Below, piece after piece: positions 1-11,542 of a stretch of DNA of 45,052 nt. The notes beneath the pieces are model-generated. The model was not told the DNA's origin, searched no databases, and was given only the letters and a program-made list of their open reading frames with translations. The position numbers were made by a program, and so were the translations under genes. The DNA comes from Zygnema cylindricum (Eukaryota; Streptophyta; Zygnematophyceae; Zygnematales; Zygnemataceae): contig JBBHKE010001004.1 of NCBI GenBank assembly GCA_037447655.1, positions 14,554 to 59,605 of the forward strand, in the 5' to 3' direction. Each line of letters begins with the position of its first letter. Positions within the stretch are counted from its first letter, which is position 1.

Positions 1-912
1 TAATAACTAAAAAAAAATTAATAATTAAATATAAGATTCCATAAAATGTTTTGGTTGAAAATGACACATAAAAATGGCTTCAAGAAATCTCACCTAAGTG
101 AAAATTATATCGGCTTTCTCATAAAATCAAGTCTAATTTTCCAAAAAATCATCTAAAAAATGGCAAATCAACACTAACTACGTCGCAAAAACAAAACAAA
201 TTTTAAGACCAAAGGGGTAGAAAAGATAAGAAAGGTAGAGGATGACATAAATCTTAGAATATAAATTAATAATTAAAAAAAAATCAATAATAACACTTAA
301 AGAAAAAGGGTAAAGAGTATGAACAAAAAATCTCAAAAAAATCCGTACAATGCCTGAAAGGCTGAAGGAGTCAGCAGATTGCCTCAAACGAAAACAGCCT
401 GTCTGTGAATGCCACGTGTCGTACAAGAAACCAGAACCCTAAAAAAAAATGAGCCCTGGAAAAGCAATTTCGTGATATTTCCACCAATTTCTACGTGCCA
501 CGTGTCTACCCTGAAGACTTCCACGTGGGTAGTAACGAGACTGCTAGTGATAATTCAGTACGGAGGAATCTGAAGCTGCCACGTGTCGTGTGCATCTGAC
601 ATCCGTGTGATTGAAATTCAATTTATTTGTTGAGTTTCAAACCCTAAAAGGAATGAAAGGTTGAAAGTTGAAACCCTAAAAGGAAATTGCGGAGAAAAAG
701 TAGGCGATAGTTTGATTCGCGAAAACGACTGCAGCAAAATTGCTACATCCGTACAATTAAGAAGTGACGTCAATATTGTATACACACGGTACGGAGACAG
801 GGAAAGTGCATTGTACTTTTCCGAATGCTTTGCTCACGGACAGATGTAGAAATTCTCGACGATTGGGGCTTCAAGGTTCAAACAACTGAAATAAAATTCA
901 ACTGAAACTAGT
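1..912 (+). promoter_or_regulatory. Intergenic/promoter region with G-boxes and teloboxes
   Basis: No protein gene is visible here. Four CACGTG G-box cores lie at 413-418, 499-504, 522-527 and 580-585, mostly in the context GCCACGTGTC. Two direct copies of the plant telobox AAACCCTAAAAGG lie at 639-651 and 671-683. In plants G-boxes bind bZIP/bHLH factors, and teloboxes are common upstream of ribosomal and other housekeeping genes. The boxes lie upstream of NDUFB9, so a promoter role is an inference. The short open frame at 661-849 has no coding features. Confidence 0.5.
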
Positions 913-984
913 AGCTCCTGCGGAGGATTGAACTCCGGGCCTTTCCCTTACGAAGGGAACGCACTACCACTGTGCTACAGAAGC
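913..984 (-). tRNA. tRNA-Thr (anticodon CGU)
   Basis: The minus strand folds into a complete cloverleaf. A 7-bp acceptor stem (GCTTCTG with CAGGAGC) contains one G-U pair. The D stem is GCAC/GTGC with loop AGTGGTA. The anticodon stem is TTCCC/GGGAA with loop TTCGTAA, giving anticodon CGT (reads ACG, threonine). The variable loop is AGGCC and the T stem is CGGAG/CTCCG with loop TTCAATC. Internal pol III boxes are present (A box TAGCACAGTGG, B-box-like GTTCAATCC). No CCA is encoded, as expected for a eukaryotic nuclear gene. A TTTT run about 17 bases downstream (plus 893-896) could terminate pol III. Base 913 is taken as the discriminator. No intron is visible. Confidence 0.93.
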
Positions 985-1334
985 AGATGCTTCCGAACGA
1001 TAAACATAAAATAATAAACTATTTAGTTATTTTCCTTTCCGTGATCTCTCTCTCACTGACTCGTCGAGCAAAAGTTGCAGATCTATGCAAATATCGTCAA
1101 ATTCTAGTCGTACGAAATCGCATGAAATGTAAATGGAGTACAAATGAAAATTTCCACACTAAACGCACCATATACCGCAGGGTTTGTAGAATCCGCACTA
1201 AATTCCCGCACATTCATTAGGCTGATTTTTTTCAGTTCGAAACCCTAGAAACGATCCAGAGTCGGTATGCGTGACTAAGAAGTGCCCTTAGCCCTAGTTT
1301 TGCATTTGGAGCCCAGGACTCGCCACGTGGCAGC
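985..1334 (+). promoter_or_regulatory. 5' flank/5' UTR of NDUFB9 with palindromic G-box
   Basis: This stretch holds no recognisable gene. A perfect 10-bp palindrome, GCCACGTGGC (1322-1331), sits three bases before the NDUFB9 start codon. A telobox-like AAACCCTAGAAACG lies near 1239-1252. It probably holds the proximal promoter and 5' UTR; the transcription start cannot be placed by eye. Confidence 0.45.
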
Positions 1335-1525
1335 ATGAGTACCGCCCCCGTGATTTCCGCTAAGAGAGCTCTGCTACAGAGGCGAGCCGTACACCTCTAC
1401 CGCAATGGACTGAAGCATGTCCTCAGTTGGGCCATACACAGAGATCTTTTCTATGAAGAGGTATTTCAATTGTATTCCACTTTGTTATTGTTTTCTACGA
1501 AGAGGTGCTTACTTTCTTTGAGTCT

Positions 1526-1612
<87 letters not shown>

Positions 1613-4600
1613 TTTTAATTTTTTGGTTACTAGTTTTTTGGCTTTTTTGTTTTTTTGATTTTTTTTCGTCGAATAGTTAATTCTTTTGAATTGTGTGGAA
1701 TTTGGCTTGATTTGGATTGACTTGCATTGACTTGCATTGACTTGTATTGATTTTGTTTTTGTTAAGTTTGGATTTCTGTGGTAATGATTGTTTTGTTTTT
1801 TTATTTTTTTTCTTTTTTGTTTGTTTGTTTGTTTTTTTATTTGCTTTTTTGGCTTTTTTTGTTTCGGGATTCTGTTGGGGAGAAGTCCGCACGAGGGTGG
1901 GAGAGCGAGTGAGAGGGTGCGAGGGAGAGAGAGTGAGAGGGAGTTTTTGTGCTAGGGTTCTGCCGGTCTTCAAATTCATTAATGTTTTTTGAGTTAGGGT
2001 TTTTTTTTGTCCTCTGTAGTTTTTTATTTTTTTAATTTTTTTGTCTTTTTATGTTTTTTTTTGTCATTTAGTGTTATTTTTTGCCCTCAAGAGTTTTTCA
2101 GTCCTTCAGGGTTTCTTGAGTTTTTCTATCGTTTACCTTTTTTTTTCTTTTTAGGGTTTTGACTCCTTTTTCGCTTTTTTAGGGTTTTTATTTTGTGGTC
2201 TACTTCTTTTGTTTGAATCTCATAATCGTTGTTTTTTCTTTTTTACTCTGTACATTGTTTTATTTATTTATTTTTAAAGAGATTCTGTTTGTTTTTGTTA
2301 ATTTTTTATTTTTTTATTGGTTGTCTTTTTAGGCAAACAAGTTAAGGAGCGAATTTGAGGCTCTGAAAAATGAGGTTAGACTCTCTCTTCTCCCTTATCT
2401 CTCTCCTCCTCTCCCTTCTCCTTTTTTGTTTCTCCCTTTTCTATTCTCCCTTCTCCCTTCTCCCTTCTCCCTTCTCCCTTCTCTCTTCTCTCTTCTCTCT
2501 CGCTCCTCTCCTTTATTTCTTTTCCTCTCTCCTCTCTCCCTTCCCCTTCTTCTTTCTCCCTTTTTTCTCTCCTTCTCCCTTCTCCCTTCTCCCTTCTCTC
2601 CCTCTCCTCTCCTCTCTGTTTTTTGTTTCCTCTCCCTCCTCCCTGCTCCTATCTCCCTTTTTCTCTCTTCCTTCTTCATTCTCTCTCTTTCTCTTTTTCT
2701 CTTTCCCTTCTCCTTCTCCATTTTTTCTTCTCTCCCTTTCATCTCCCTTTTTTGTTCACTCTCCCTTCTCCTCTCTCCCTCTTCCGTCCCTTTTCTCCCC
2801 TTTCCCTTCCCCCCCCTCTTCCTTCTCGCTTCTCTCCCTCTAATGTCTTTTTCTTCTCCTCTCTTTTCTCCTTCTGTCTCTCTTCTCCCTTCTTCCTTTC
2901 TTCTTTCCGCCCTTCTCCTTTCTCTCTTCTCTTCCTCTCATCTTCCCTTCCTCTCATCTTCCCTTTCTGTCTCCTTTCTCCTTGTCTCCTCCCTCTCTTC
3001 TCTCCCTCTCTCGTCTCTCTCTCTCCCTCTCTCTCTCTCTCCTCTCCCTTCTCCAAGAGCCAGGATTGCCTTTTTTTTTGTCCTTTTTGGTTTCATTCAT
3101 TCAAAACTTTTTTTTAAACCTTAAAAAATCAATTATTAGAATAAAAAGTTTTTATTATCCAAATTAAATTAATCCATAATATATTAATCAATTTGTTAAA
3201 ATCTTTCAAATTAAATTTTACGAATTATTTCAATTCATTTGCATAATTGTTTTTTTGTTTTCGTTTATTAATTATTTTATCAATTAATTTAATCAACTAT
3301 GTCAAATTAAAATTCTTCCATCATAAATTTAATTTTTTCCAATATAAATCTAATTGAATAAGACACAAAAAAAAAATTGAAAAAAAAAGAGGAAATCAGA
3401 AGAATTTTTTTTTTGTACAATTAATTTTGAAATTAATACTCCTTTTTTCTTTTAAGAAAATAGGGCGTCGGGTTTCTGGACAGGGTGAGAGGGAGGTACA
3501 GAAAGAGAGAGCGGGGGAGGGCAGAGAGAAAGGGGTCGGCTGAGGGAGAGAAAGGGAGGGGGGACGGGAGAGAGAGAGAGACGGAAAATAAAGAACTGTA
3601 TATGTGCATGGACAGAGGAACAAGGGTGGAGAGAGAGAGATGGGGGGGAGGGGAGAGAGAGAGGTTGAAATACAAGAAGTGTTTTTTTTATATACAGAAG
3701 GATGAGGGGAGAATCGAGCGGTTAGTTTCGGCCGGAGAGGCGAAACTTTGGGCCAATCAGCACCCGGATTTGTACACCGGTAACTTTTTTTTTCTTTTTT
3801 TTTGGGTCATTTTTTTTCATCCGGATTTGTACACCGGTTAAAAAAATCGTTTAGTATCAAAGGTACATGTAGACGAACCTTAGCCGTACCTTTCTACCGT
3901 TCGATGAACTTTTATTGAACATTGGTATTACAATCAAATGTTAATGTAACAAAACTCTAAAAAATCATAAAAAACCCTAATAGGTTCAATAGGTGTAAAC
4001 AATCGGAAACACTATTTATTATTTGCCCCATACAATACGCGTACTATTTGGGTATTTTGGGTATGTGTACTATACTGAGTGACAATATATTTATATATAT
4101 AGTGTTGAATTGTTTTCTTACATTAAATCTTTTTTACAAACTAAATGTACATTGTATGGAAATCATATCAACGCTGTGGATTTTGGACCACAGTAAGGAG
4201 TACACCGCCCATCGTTATTCAAGTTAGTAACACTAATTCGGTCGCGAATTTTTTGGGCTAAAAATCATGAAATAGTGTTAACAAAACTGTGTAAGGGAGT
4301 GGCCAAAATGTTGCCACGTCTCCTTGCACTAAATTAGTATCATATGTTATAATTTCGCATTAACACTAAAAATCCTTAAGGCTAATAATGATGGGCGGTG
4401 TACTCCTTACTTTGGGCAGTCTACAGTACTTAGGTGCTGTGGGGTAGCACTTGGCCCGGTTCAGTTCGGTTCGGTTCGGTTTTGTTGTGGACCAGAAACC
4501 GGAATTGAGATTTGCAAACAAAACCAGTCCGTTCGATTTTGCCTTGATTTCGTTTTTTCAAACTGCTTAACCGTTCAAATTCCTCAGGAATCCTAAAAAT

Positions 4601-6468
4601 GCGAAAATTAGCCTAGAAATCTTAGAGGGACGTGTCATCAAATTAGATTACATCTATACTTAGTCCGTATATCAGTAGGCTGTACTTTATGTACTTCCTT
4701 TTCTGTATCTTTGTACTTCATTACACCGTACATTCGTACATCCGTACATCCGTTTAAAAAGGGATTGGTATGATCAAACTGAATCAAGTGGTATTTGAAA
4801 AATTGGTTAAATCAAACTATGCCGGTTTAAACTGTAAGCGAATTAATGGTTTAATTTGAAACGGTTTCGGGTGCTAGTGTGGACCGGAGTATACCGTATA
4901 TCGCTTTAGCATTAATGTTTTTTTCGCTACTTAAATCATCTTTTTTCTGTGCACAAATGTTCGATTTTCGATAGGAGACTGCCAATCAGAACATGAGAAT
5001 CTTACCTTACAATGGTAACTGTCGGGTTGTTAATGTTTGGATTAATAATCTGACAAGTGTGCACGGAAAAAAGATAATTTAAATGGCGGAAAAAGCATTA
5101 ACCTTATTGTTGGATTTTGACTCGTTTACGGTACACTGCCCTTCGTCATTAGAGTAAATAACATTAATTTGGTCGCGACTTTTTCTGGCCGAAAATCATA
5201 AAAGAGTGTTAACAACACTATTTAACGGAGTGGACTACAATCTGCCACGTTTCCTTGCACTGAAATATAATTATATATTTTAGTTTTGCATTAACACTAA
5301 TAAATCCTTAACACTAGGCCGGATTCTCAGACGTAATAGTCTATACGTAAAAAAGTGATAGCAATTTATTCGTGGTGATATTTTGGGTCTATTTTGCCAT
5401 TCGATAATCGATATTTTGATCATCGGAAAATATCCCGATAGAAAATTTCCCTATGTACAACACTAGTTCTTCCAATTTTTTGTATGTTGCAGGAAGTTTC
5501 ACATCGTACTGTTTTTTTTGTATTACGCGTTTTTTCGGTTTTTTTGTAGGTTATTTGTATTAGATGGTCTTTTCGTATGTAATGCACGTTGTACAGTTTA
5601 CAAAAAATAGTTTTTCCAATTATTTTTACACATTTGGACATTTATGTGTAATTGTAAATAGTTGACGCATAATCTTTTTTTTATTAGTTTCCCCGATAAG
5701 TTTTTTACTGATTTTTTGTTTGTCTCCTTTTTTTTTTTTTTTTTTTTTGCTCAGTTCCATGGGCCTACTGTGGTTCAAAATACGCTCGCAATCCTCCGGT
5801 CCCAGAAGAGGTATTTTTTTTTGTGTGTTTTCTAAGTTACTTAAAATGTGATTGATTCATTTTAAAGCTAATCAATTCATATTACTTATTTCTAACAACT
5901 TACCCTTTTTAGTTATCAGTTAAGTAGCTTATCCGTTCTGAATAAACTAACATTTCTAAAATTTCTTATAATTGTTAAAAATTAATGCTTTCTAAAAACC
6001 AAATAGTTCACTTTGTAGTAAGGGAATATTTTTTAATTAGTATTTAATTAACTCTATGTTTTACTTTGTAATATTTTGTACAACTGAGTATTTTAATGGC
6101 CACATTAGTATATTTTTTCTTTTAATAACTAAAAAATTTCTACAACTTCATATTTTTTAAAAGATAATACTTTTAACAACTAATAATTTTCAAAGGATGA
6201 TACTTTTTAGCATCTAATATTTTTAAAAGATAATACTTTTTAACAACTATCACTATTTCCTAACAACTAATATTCTATAACAGTCGATATTTTGTTTTAA
6301 CTATTACATTAAAAATTCCTAAAATCTAACAGTTCCTAAAAACAAATTTCTTTTCAATAATCAAGTATTTTCTAACAATCAATAACAATTTCCATCCACT
6401 TATATTTTCTGATTTCACTTTTTCTTTTCCTTTTTTTTTTCTCTTTTTTTTGTTTTTTTGTTTTTTTT

Positions 6469-6536
<68 letters not shown>

Positions 6537-6603
6537 CGTTTTTTTTTTTTTTTGTTTGCAGATTCACGTAGCACACGACTTTGGAAAGCAGGAAGATGAT
6601 TAA
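1335..6603 (+). CDS. NDUFB9: NADH dehydrogenase (ubiquinone) 1 beta subcomplex subunit 9 (complex I B22, LYR protein)
   Basis: Five exons join without a stop: 1335-1460, 2333-2374, 3698-3779, 5755-5810 and 6562-6603, all with GT..AG introns and compatible phases (0, 0, 1, 0). They give 115 residues, the usual length of the plant CIB22 subunit. Exon 1 carries the LYR-type segment (AVHLYRNGLKHVLSWAIHR). Exon 3 has RIERLVSAGEAKLWANQHPD, exon 4 PWAYCGSKYARNPPVPEE, and exon 5 ends IHVAHDFGKQEDD. These match the conserved order in the Arabidopsis homologue as I remember it. The product is an accessory subunit of the mitochondrial complex I membrane arm that works with the acyl carrier protein. The ATG follows a G-box palindrome and no upstream exon is needed. 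Introns are swollen by poly-T, polypyrimidine and MITE DNA. The 3' end of exon 3 is repeated in the following intron with a second usable GT (3838). Confidence 0.94.
1527..1607 (+). repeat. Poly-T tract in NDUFB9 intron 1
   Basis: About 80 bases of T interrupted by a single G at 1576. The rest of intron 1 (1461-2332) is strongly T-rich on the sense strand and holds no other feature. Confidence 0.9.
2377..3053 (+). repeat. Polypyrimidine tract (TCTCCC-type) in NDUFB9 intron 2
   Basis: Nearly 680 bases are almost entirely C and T on the sense strand, built from imperfect CTTCTCC and TCTC units. The tract starts within a few bases of the exon 2 donor. Long open frames on both strands here are products of the composition. 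Confidence 0.92.
3484..3664 (+). repeat. Polypurine (GA-rich) tract in NDUFB9 intron 2
   Basis: A purine-rich stretch of GAGAGG/GGGAG units just before the exon 3 acceptor. It has the opposite strand sense to the larger tract in the same intron. The DNA between the two (3054-3483) is AT-rich with no feature. Confidence 0.85.
3818..3840 (+). repeat. Duplicate of NDUFB9 exon 3 3' edge
   Basis: The segment around CCGGATTTGTACACCGGT, which ends exon 3 at 3779, is repeated identically over 18 bases 57 bp downstream. The copy keeps a GT after ACCG, so it could act as a second donor. Confidence 0.85.
3841..4202. other. NDUFB9 intron 3, unannotated stretch
   Basis: AT-rich intron sequence with no gene or clear repeat. 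A short inverted flank (AGTAAGGAG) at its right edge belongs to the neighbouring MITE. Confidence 0.5.
4203..4400. mobile_element. TA-flanked MITE, CACCGC-TIR family (copy 1)
   Basis: A 198-bp element flanked by TA on both sides. Its terminal inverted repeats read CACCGCCCATCGTTATT and CACCGCCCATCATTATT. Inverted similarity continues outside the TA (AGTAAGGAG / CTCCTTACT), so the real element may be slightly longer. The interior has the family motif TGCCACGTCTCC. No coding capacity. TA duplication and short TIRs are typical of Tc1/mariner-Stowaway-like MITEs; the superfamily is an inference. Confidence 0.82.
4401..4892. other. NDUFB9 intron 3, GTAC-rich stretch
   Basis: No gene. Between about 4680 and 4755 the sequence is rich in GTAC/CGTACA words. 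A TTCGG-type short repeat is present near 4463-4480. Confidence 0.5.
4893..5134. mobile_element. Diverged MITE with long terminal inverted repeats
   Basis: The left end (from TACCGTATATCGC through TTTTCTGTGCACA) pairs with the reverse complement of the right end (TGTGCACGGAAAAAAG to TACGGTA) over roughly 65-75 bases with mismatches. The outer ends resemble the CACCGTGAATCGCTATTAGC terminus of the MITE family elsewhere in the window, so this is probably a diverged relative. It directly abuts the next element. Confidence 0.65.
5134..5320. mobile_element. Truncated MITE, CACCGC-TIR family (copy 2)
   Basis: This is colinear with copy 1 over most of its length, including AGTGTTAACAA, TGCCACGTTTCC and GCATTAACACTAA. 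The left terminus is recognisable (CACTGCCCTTCGTCATT). The right TIR is lost near 5320. Confidence 0.72.
5321..5754. other. NDUFB9 intron 3, distal part
   Basis: No further element recognised. It ends in a run of about 20 T directly before the exon 4 acceptor (TTTTGCTCAG). Confidence 0.55.
5811..6561 (+). other. NDUFB9 intron 4 with poly-T acceptor tract
   Basis: AT-rich intron. 6110-6290 holds degenerate copies of a unit like TAACAACTAATATTTT. From about 6418 to 6553 the sense strand is almost pure T, forming a greatly extended pyrimidine tract before the exon 5 acceptor (TTTGCAG). Confidence 0.75.
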
Positions 6604-7077
6604 ATTTTTTTTCCTTTTTTAAAAGTCACTTGTACCACAAAAAGTCGCAAAATGGGACGAAAAATTTAATTGGGCAATTTGATCAATTTGTGAAGGTTTT
6701 TCTGGAGAAATTATGGCAGTTTTTTTCTCTTTTTTTTGTTTTTTTTTTTTTAGGTTTTAAATATCAGCTGGACATTTTTTTTTTGTGTATACATTTTTTC
6801 AATATTGTTTTTTTTTCTTGGTCGCCCTTTTTTCTTCTTTTTTAAAATGTTTTTTTTTTCTTTTTTTGTTCTTATATGTATATGTTATATATAATCTTTG
6901 GGGGGGGAGGAGGGAGAGGGAGAGAAGCGAGAGAGTTGATTGTAGACAATATGGGAGGAGAAGGAGAGTCAGTCCATTTTGATTGACATTGTCACTTTTT
7001 TTTTTGAAAACTTAACGAAACATGCAAGGAAAAAAAATAGTATATAGAATGTCAAAGTTGGAGTGAGTTTTCCTAAT

Positions 7078-7246
7078 TAACATTCCTCTAAAACATTTCC
7101 CTAATTTACATTTCCCTAATCAACATTTCCTTAATTAACATTTCCTTAATCAACATTTCCCTAATTAGCATTTCCTTCATTAACATTTCCCTTATTAACA
7201 TTTCCCTAATTAACATTTCCTTAATTAACATTACCCTACTAAACAT
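7078..7246. repeat. 15-bp minisatellite (ATTAACATTTCCCTA)
   Basis: About eleven imperfect tandem copies of a 15-16-bp unit. The equivalent array in unit B (12393-12580) has more indels. Confidence 0.88.
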
Positions 7247-7557
7247 CATCTAAATACTGGAATAAGTTTTAGATGTCTTCCTTGTTAACATTTTTTTTTT
7301 GCACATTATTTTAAAATAAAATTTTAGACTTTCTTCGTTTTTTTTTTTGGCAAACCAAGCAAAAAAAGGTTAGTATGTGTAAAGTAATCATATGCTTTAA
7401 AAGTAAATAATAGGATATTTAAAAAAAAGATAATAATGATATATAAAACATAATGATGATACCAAAAAAAAAAAAAACATACCAAAAAAAAATATAATAT
7501 AACATATTTAAATACATTAGAAATATTATAGTAACCATATGCAAAAAATATAATAAT
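7247..7557. other. AT-rich spacer
   Basis: Nothing recognised beyond A-runs and AT-rich low-complexity sequence. Confidence 0.5.
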
Positions 7558-7581
7558 TAATATATATATATATATATATAT

Positions 7582-7662
<81 letters not shown>
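7558..7662. repeat. (TA)n microsatellite
   Basis: Roughly 100 bases of TA dinucleotide with a single G interruption near 7583. The unit B counterpart is at 12881-12974. Confidence 0.95.
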
Positions 7663-7665
<3 letters not shown>

Positions 7666-7879
7666 AAAGTATATAACATCACATATCGAATAGGGAAGAA
7701 ATAAAATAATCTCTACAATGGTTGATAAGTGAAAATGGAGGGGAGAGGATATTGACCTTTTCTCTAATTTATTTTTTCATACCGAGTTTTCTCCAATAAG
7801 TCATATAAAAGCTTAAATTATTGTTGATTAATTAACAAAGGTTTGTTATTTAAACAACAAAACTTTGTTGTTTTATGGG

Positions 7880-10820
7880 TATATGATTTGGGATCCCCCC
7901 GTTTGCCGTTATAAACTTGTATAGCTCATGGTCGTGCGGATATTAATACCGGACGCCCTCTACCACGTTTTGTCCCATAACTTCCAATCTGACTCCTTTT
8001 GTCTGATGTTTTTCCAATCCGACTCCCTTTGTCTTAAATTTCTTCCACTCTTTGGCACCTTCTCATTATTTTTTTGGGTCTTAGTCCTACCAGTTCGTGC
8101 GGGTGATAGTGGGGCTCTAGAGACTATGACTTGTTGTCGGCGATTTCTTCGAGGTTATGGAGGCCCCCCATTTGAACTTGAGGATCTTGGCCCATCGGGA
8201 CGTACCCTAAGTTCCACAATTGGAAAGGTCCTTGATAGAAATACAATTTTTTGCTAAAGATTACACTGGTCAAAAGATCGCCCGTGGTTCATTTACACTG
8301 CGTGGTCCATCTAGGCCTTCGGATGTCTCGTCCTCCTATCAACGAGTTGTTCATTTGGGGCGTGTCAATGAGTTTTCTTGAGCGGTTCGGGAGCGTCAGC
8401 CTGTTACCCCCTCTTCGTTGATAGTCGAGGTTTTTAAACTCCTCATCCGCCAATACTTAACCTTTTATCTTTTTCTATCCACACCTTTCAACCTTCAGGG
8501 TGTTTTATTTTGGATTGAGATGGTTTCGTTAAGGCCTTTACCACTTCCCATCACCTTTCAACGATGGGTCCATCAGACACCGTCTACGAGTAATTTCGCG
8601 ATGTTTTGCCCACTGAATCGGTTGCTCGGGGTTTTGATATGTTCTTTAGAGTATGTTCCTTTAATGCTAGTGGAACTGTTTCCCTTTGGATCTGTGATCT
8701 TCTCATGACGTCTCGACTTGTGGTTGTCACCAAACCTAATGGGGAGATCCTCCCTTTTGTTGAGAGGTGTTATACCAATTGCTGGACTGAGCCATTTATA
8801 TCCACGTCCAACCTGCATTTCATGATGATTTTTCTCCTTATCACTTTGGAGTGGCAACTCGGAGAGTTGTGAGGCCATGGTCCACAAGATTCAAGGTTTG
8901 TTGGGCGTCCATCTAGATTGGTTAGGCCTTCAAATCGTTGTTCCCAACACTTCCAATATGGTGGATTGAAACATCATTTATTTGGAGCTTATGGTTGTCC
9001 TTTACCTGATTGTCCAGCTCTTCCCCTTGGTGTGAGAATTTTATTATTTGACTAACAACCTCTTTTTCTCGGGTGATGGTGATTTTGTTTCTCTTTCCTC
9101 TACGACCAGCACTCGTCAAGACGACCCAATTGGGATGCTTTTGTTTGCCTTTGCTCATTACCGAGCCCTCCTCACTTCCGCAACCGATTCTCTTTTTGCC
9201 TCTTCCGCTTGGTAGTTGACGATACACATATTATTGGCCATATGGACAAAGTTGTGTCGGCATATAACTTTTTCAAAGATCGCTTGCTAGAACTTAACTT
9301 TAACATAACTTTTCTATTCGACCCTCGAAGTGTGTTCACCTTGTGATTTTCCTGTTTCTTTTACTACCCCACCTGGTTTTCAAACTCCTCCCCCACCCGA
9401 TGGCATTCATGTGTTGGGTTGTCCGCTTGGTTCATAAACTATTATGACCAAATTTCTTGAATATGCTACCGAAACAAATTTGTCCCACGTGGACGACCTT
9501 GCCCACCTTCTTGATCCCCAAGTGGCTTTTGCTTTGTTGACAAGGTGTTTCCCCCACCATCCCTCTTACGTTACTCGCAATTCCCAACATTTGTCTCATC
9601 TCTTTCTGTCTTTGATGATTGCCTCATCGAGGTCCACCACACTTTGTCAAGTCGTGGGGCTTTTGATCACGAGTTTGGGCCTACGACCCTTGATGTATGC
9701 GTCGGAGGATTAGGTTTACTATAGACGACATGAGTGGATCACTATCATATTCGGGAATTTGATGTTTTATTGCTTCCACTCTTGTCTCTCACTTTTTGGT
9801 TGGGGACACTCCTGTTCCTACTACCTTTGCCTATCACGTTTTGGACGGTGTGTTCGGCTTTCATTGGTGCCTTTTGGAACCGACCTATTCCATTGCTCCA
9901 ATTGTTTTAACTGATAGTCTTTCCACCCCTGTGACGAAATCAGTTGCATCTGTCCAGGAATCTGTTTTTCATCTGGTTGTCGCTACCATTAAAATTGACC
10001 TTCTCGAGGCCCTTCCCTCTCATTCTTTGCATGCACACTTTCTCTCTTATAGTGGACTTCGTTTTGGAGCTTAGATCTATTTTATCAACTGTACAGTTCA
10101 CGCTTGTTCAATTCACCACTGCTCTTAAGTCCTGACTCGGCCTACCTCATCCACTTTTACTTCGATCTCTTGTTTGCTTATGCGATCGTGTCTTTGAGCA
10201 TGATGGTATCCATTTGCTTCATTACTCCCGCGGGGGAGAATTGATTTAGGCGCATAACACTATTCGTGACACCATTGCGAATGATGCTTATGAAGGGGCA
10301 TATTTCGTTCCCAGGAAACGTATTATTCTTTTGCACGTCAAAAGTAGGTAACATTGTCTTGGCGAACCCTACCTTAGCTAGCTACGTTGCTCGCCATGAT
10401 GCAGTGGTCCCCTGCGACATGGCTAAGACAAAAGAGCGCGATTATTCACACAGAGATCCTATGGATGACTTTATTTCGATGGTGGTAAAGATGTTTAGTT
10501 GTTTGGGTGTTGCTTTGGACGGTTTTTCTCTGTACTTGTGGTCGATGCTTGTTCGAGCAACGAGGACCTGTTAGCGCTCTTGCTTCGATCTTACTTATTG
10601 TTATCGTCAACTTTTATCTGATGCTTTACCATGAGTGCAAGCTTCTATCCGCCTTCCATGGACTATTGAGGTTATAGATTGTCAACGTGTTTCGAAACTC
10701 CCTCCACGTGCTCCCTCTGGCTTGGGTACTTACGAGGCTGCTTTTCGTAGATCTTTGGTTACGTTGAGGATTAGTTGGGTAGTGTTGGTTTAAGCACACT
10801 ATTGTGTCGTTACTTTAGTG
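7880..10820 (+). pseudogene. Degenerate non-LTR-type reverse transcriptase, copy A
   Basis: Conceptual translation on + in shifting frames shows reverse-transcriptase landmarks in order. LMTSRLVVVTKPNGEI lies near 8700-8745. TRQDDPIGMLLFAFAHYRALL lies near 9112-9172 (compare RQGDPLG..LF). A VDDTHIIG palm motif lies near 9214-9238, and DGIHVLGCPLG near 9400-9430. A C-terminal RGGELI-x-AHNTIRDTIAN segment lies near 10230-10285. From memory, the last segment is shared by a group of eukaryotic retroelement polyproteins. Stops and frameshifts occur throughout, so no intact protein is possible. No poly-A tail or target duplication could be set because both tandem units extend past its ends. Confidence 0.82.
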
Positions 10821-11542
10821 GTCGTTGCCTCTTTGCATGTCTTTGTTTTCCATGCCATTTTTTTGCGTTTGTTTTTTTCGCTTTGTTTTTCCTTTTTGCT
10901 TGCTTGCCTCCGCATGTAGTTTCTTGGTTTTGACATTCCCGCTCTTTTTGCTCCCATGGACTCAAGACGGTTTGTTATTGCCGTTTTTTTTTATAAAAGT
11001 TATTAGTGATTGTAATGATTATTGCTAGTTGGAAATTTATTACTAAATATAAAAGTTATCACTAATTATATAATGGTTATGAGTAATTTTTAAAATTATT
11101 ACCAATTCATTATGGTCACTGATTTTTAAAAGTACCAAAAATCTCGTTTTCTAGTACCTATAACAGGTGGAAATCAATGTCATATAGAAAATAAAAAAAT
11201 TGAAAACAATCTCAAGATTTTACTCCAAGAAATAGTTTTTCACAACATGAAATTTCGGCACAAATAAATATATTTCTTACAACGTGAAATTTTGGCCAAA
11301 AAAAAAATTTGTTATTTACAACGAGACATCTCAAAAATGTATTACAATGGGAAGGACGTTAAAGGTGAACTAAATCATTAATATAAGAATTAAAATATTT
11401 TAAGATTACAAACCCTTCAATTCAGTTATTGTACTGTTTGTACAAATAACGATGTTACTGTTAGAAATAACAACATTACTACCTGTACTACTGTTTATAC
11501 TCGGTATCAGTTTGGATTACGGGAATTTTTTTAGGAACCAAA
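10821..11542. other. AT-rich spacer downstream of the RT remnant (unit A)
   Basis: No gene recognised. It is colinear with about 16010-16734 of unit B and contains repeats of TTATCACTAATTATATAATGG type. Confidence 0.5.

Noticed and set aside
2370-3124. Several long Ser/Leu/Phe-rich frames
   Set aside because: Polypyrimidine intron DNA with no stops in C/T-only sequence.
8573-9227. Minus-strand frames opposite the RT remnant
   Set aside because: Shadows of the reverse-transcriptase remnant, which reads on the plus strand.
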